A stretch of 24,790 bases of DNA from DAOUTY01 sp964453665. GTDB taxonomy: Bacteria; Chloroflexota; Dehalococcoidia; SZUA-161. Location of the stretch: the NCBI GenBank assembly GCA_964453665.1, contig CAYVQT010000046.1:1-24790 (forward strand), written 5' to 3'. Shown in pieces: positions 24,066 through 24,790 of this stretch (the stretch's first letter is position 1; every line of letters begins with the position of its first letter). Made by a program: the position numbers and the translations under genes. The notes under the pieces were generated by a model. The model was not told the origin of the DNA. It was given only the letters and a program-made list of their open reading frames with translations, and searched no databases.

Positions 24066-24242
24066 AGTAGGGTCGGGCATCGGTCCGTGTCGGTAAGCAG
24101 CTCTCAAGTTCTCCTGCAACGAAAATTCATTTTGTTAAGCCTCGGACAACATTCCTCGCTTTTATTAACAATAATTCAAATTGTGTAACGAATGCTGATT
24201 TCCACACTTAATGTGTCCAGTCTCAGGGGTTCCCTCTAAAAA
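24066..24242. other. AT-rich gap after the methyltransferase-like gene
   Basis: I see no gene here. The sequence from about 24120 to 24190 is AT-rich with minor inverted repeats (for example ACAAT 24168-24172 and ATTGT 24180-24184). No convincing terminator for the plus-strand gene is found. Confidence 0.3.
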
Positions 24243-24282
24243 CGATTGCCCGGATGGAAGGGGGGTACCATCCGGGCAATCG
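24233..24282 (-). terminator. Intrinsic terminator of the ABC binding-protein gene
   Basis: A perfect 15-bp stem (24243-24257 with 24268-24282, half-site CGATTGCCCGGATGG) with a 10-base loop lies about 50 bases after the stop at 24334. Read on the minus strand it is followed at once by TTTTTA, the layout of a Rho-independent terminator. On the plus strand no T-run follows, so it works for the minus-strand gene. Confidence 0.85.
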
Positions 24283-24333
24283 CAGCATTTGCTTTCATTA
24301 AAGGGATTTTTCGGTGTTCTACAGGTTTCAATT

Positions 24334-24780
24334 TTACTGACCGATCAATCCCTCCGAAGTCAGGTATTCCTCCGCCACTTCGTCCTCGAGCAACTTGTCT
24401 ATATCAACTTTGGCGTTCAGTTCCTGCCAGACTTGCTGGCCGGCCGTAACTATGGAAGGTGTTGCTTCCATTCCCCCACCGGGGAAGCTCGCCACCAGCT
24501 CGTTCAGGATATCCTCGATTTCCGGATACTCGTCGAGCACATCCTCACTGACAACTGGGGTCAGGTCGTACGGCGGGAAGAAGGATTTATCGTCAGCGAA
24601 CACATGCCAGCCGTTTTTCGCGATGGCTGCGTCCGTGCCGAAGACCATGGCGATATCGCACTCATTAGTCTCGAGGCCGATCAGTGAAGTTCCGGCAGCG
24701 CCCGTTTTGATGTAATCTTCATCGACTGTAAAACCGCGAATTGACTCATAATAAAAGTTACTGAATGCATTATAGTTGCG
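24334..24780 (-). CDS. Glycine-betaine/choline-type ABC transporter substrate-binding protein, C-terminal part (truncated or disrupted upstream)
   Basis: The visible 148 codons match the C-terminal half of OpuAC/ProX-type (QAT family) binding proteins: LIGLETNECDIAMVFGTDAAI, then FADDKSFFPPYDLTPVVSED and PEIEDILNELVAS. Such proteins capture quaternary ammonium compounds outside the cell and are usually about 300 residues long. The only ordinary start codon in this stretch is ATG 24648 (104 residues), but family-like sequence continues upstream of it. In frame, at 24781-24783, there is TGA. So either a frameshift or nonsense change splits the gene near the window edge, or this is a gene remnant. 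It ends before a strong terminator. Confidence 0.7.
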   Translation of the reverse strand, partial: RNYNAFSNFYYESIRGFTVDEDYIKTGAAGTSLIGLETNECDIAMVFGTDAAIAKNGWHVFADDKSFFPPYDLTPVVSEDVLDEYPEIEDILNELVASFPGGGMEATPSIVTAGQQVWQELNAKVDIDKLLEDEVAEEYLTSEGLIGQ

Positions 24781-24790
24781 TCATAAAGAA

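Noticed and set aside
1..24790. CRISPR arrays, tRNA or rRNA genes, insertion sequences
   Set aside because: I saw no regularly spaced repeats, no tRNA-like cloverleaf in the gaps, and no transposase motifs.

Overview
This window is bacterial DNA of roughly balanced base composition, and almost every gene lies on the minus strand. The gene set suggests a strictly anaerobic member of the Dehalococcoidia (Chloroflexota), probably from an environmental genome. It includes paired COG4739/DUF2148 ferredoxin-domain proteins, a lone SCP2 domain, many CaiB/BaiF proteins, a thiolase beside an HMG-CoA-synthase-like/DUF35 fusion, and paired PAC2 proteins. That placement is inference; there is no rRNA or other marker gene here.

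Layout in the direction of minus-strand transcription (right to left): the 3' end of a glycine-betaine-type ABC binding-protein gene sits at the right edge, followed by a strong intrinsic terminator. A plus-strand isoprenylcysteine-methyltransferase-like membrane protein comes next. It diverges from a metallo-beta-lactamase-fold hydrolase gene that precedes two overlapping PAC2 genes. A TTGACA-type promoter then precedes a ten-gene run (20325 down to 7920). This run encodes an HMG-CoA-synthase-like/DUF35 fusion, a thiolase, an acyl-CoA dehydrogenase, a FAS1-like (MaoC-type) hot-dog protein, and six consecutive class III CoA-transferase/racemase family proteins. After another 380-base gap with its own TTGACA box, a second run (7539 to the left edge) encodes an SCP2 protein, two DUF2148 ferredoxin-like proteins, an acyl-CoA ligase, an acyl-CoA dehydrogenase, a second thiolase, an SDR, and an extended-SDR epimerase that runs off the window.

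Taken together this is a CoA-thioester catabolic locus. Substrates could be activated by ligase or CoA transfer, epimerised at a methyl branch, dehydrogenated, hydrated, oxidised and cleaved. The six CaiB proteins form a symmetric array: two members with the alpha-methylacyl-CoA racemase His/Asp/Glu triad flank two pairs, each pair having one member without and one with the catalytic Asp. The HMG-CoA-synthase-like half of the fusion appears to have lost its Glu, Cys and His, so it may be a scaffold for the adjacent thiolase. The overall set resembles the bbs (benzylsuccinate beta-oxidation) logic of CoA transferase pair, dehydrogenase, hydratase, SDR and thiolase plus DUF35. No fumarate-adding glycyl radical enzyme is visible, so the substrate is unknown.
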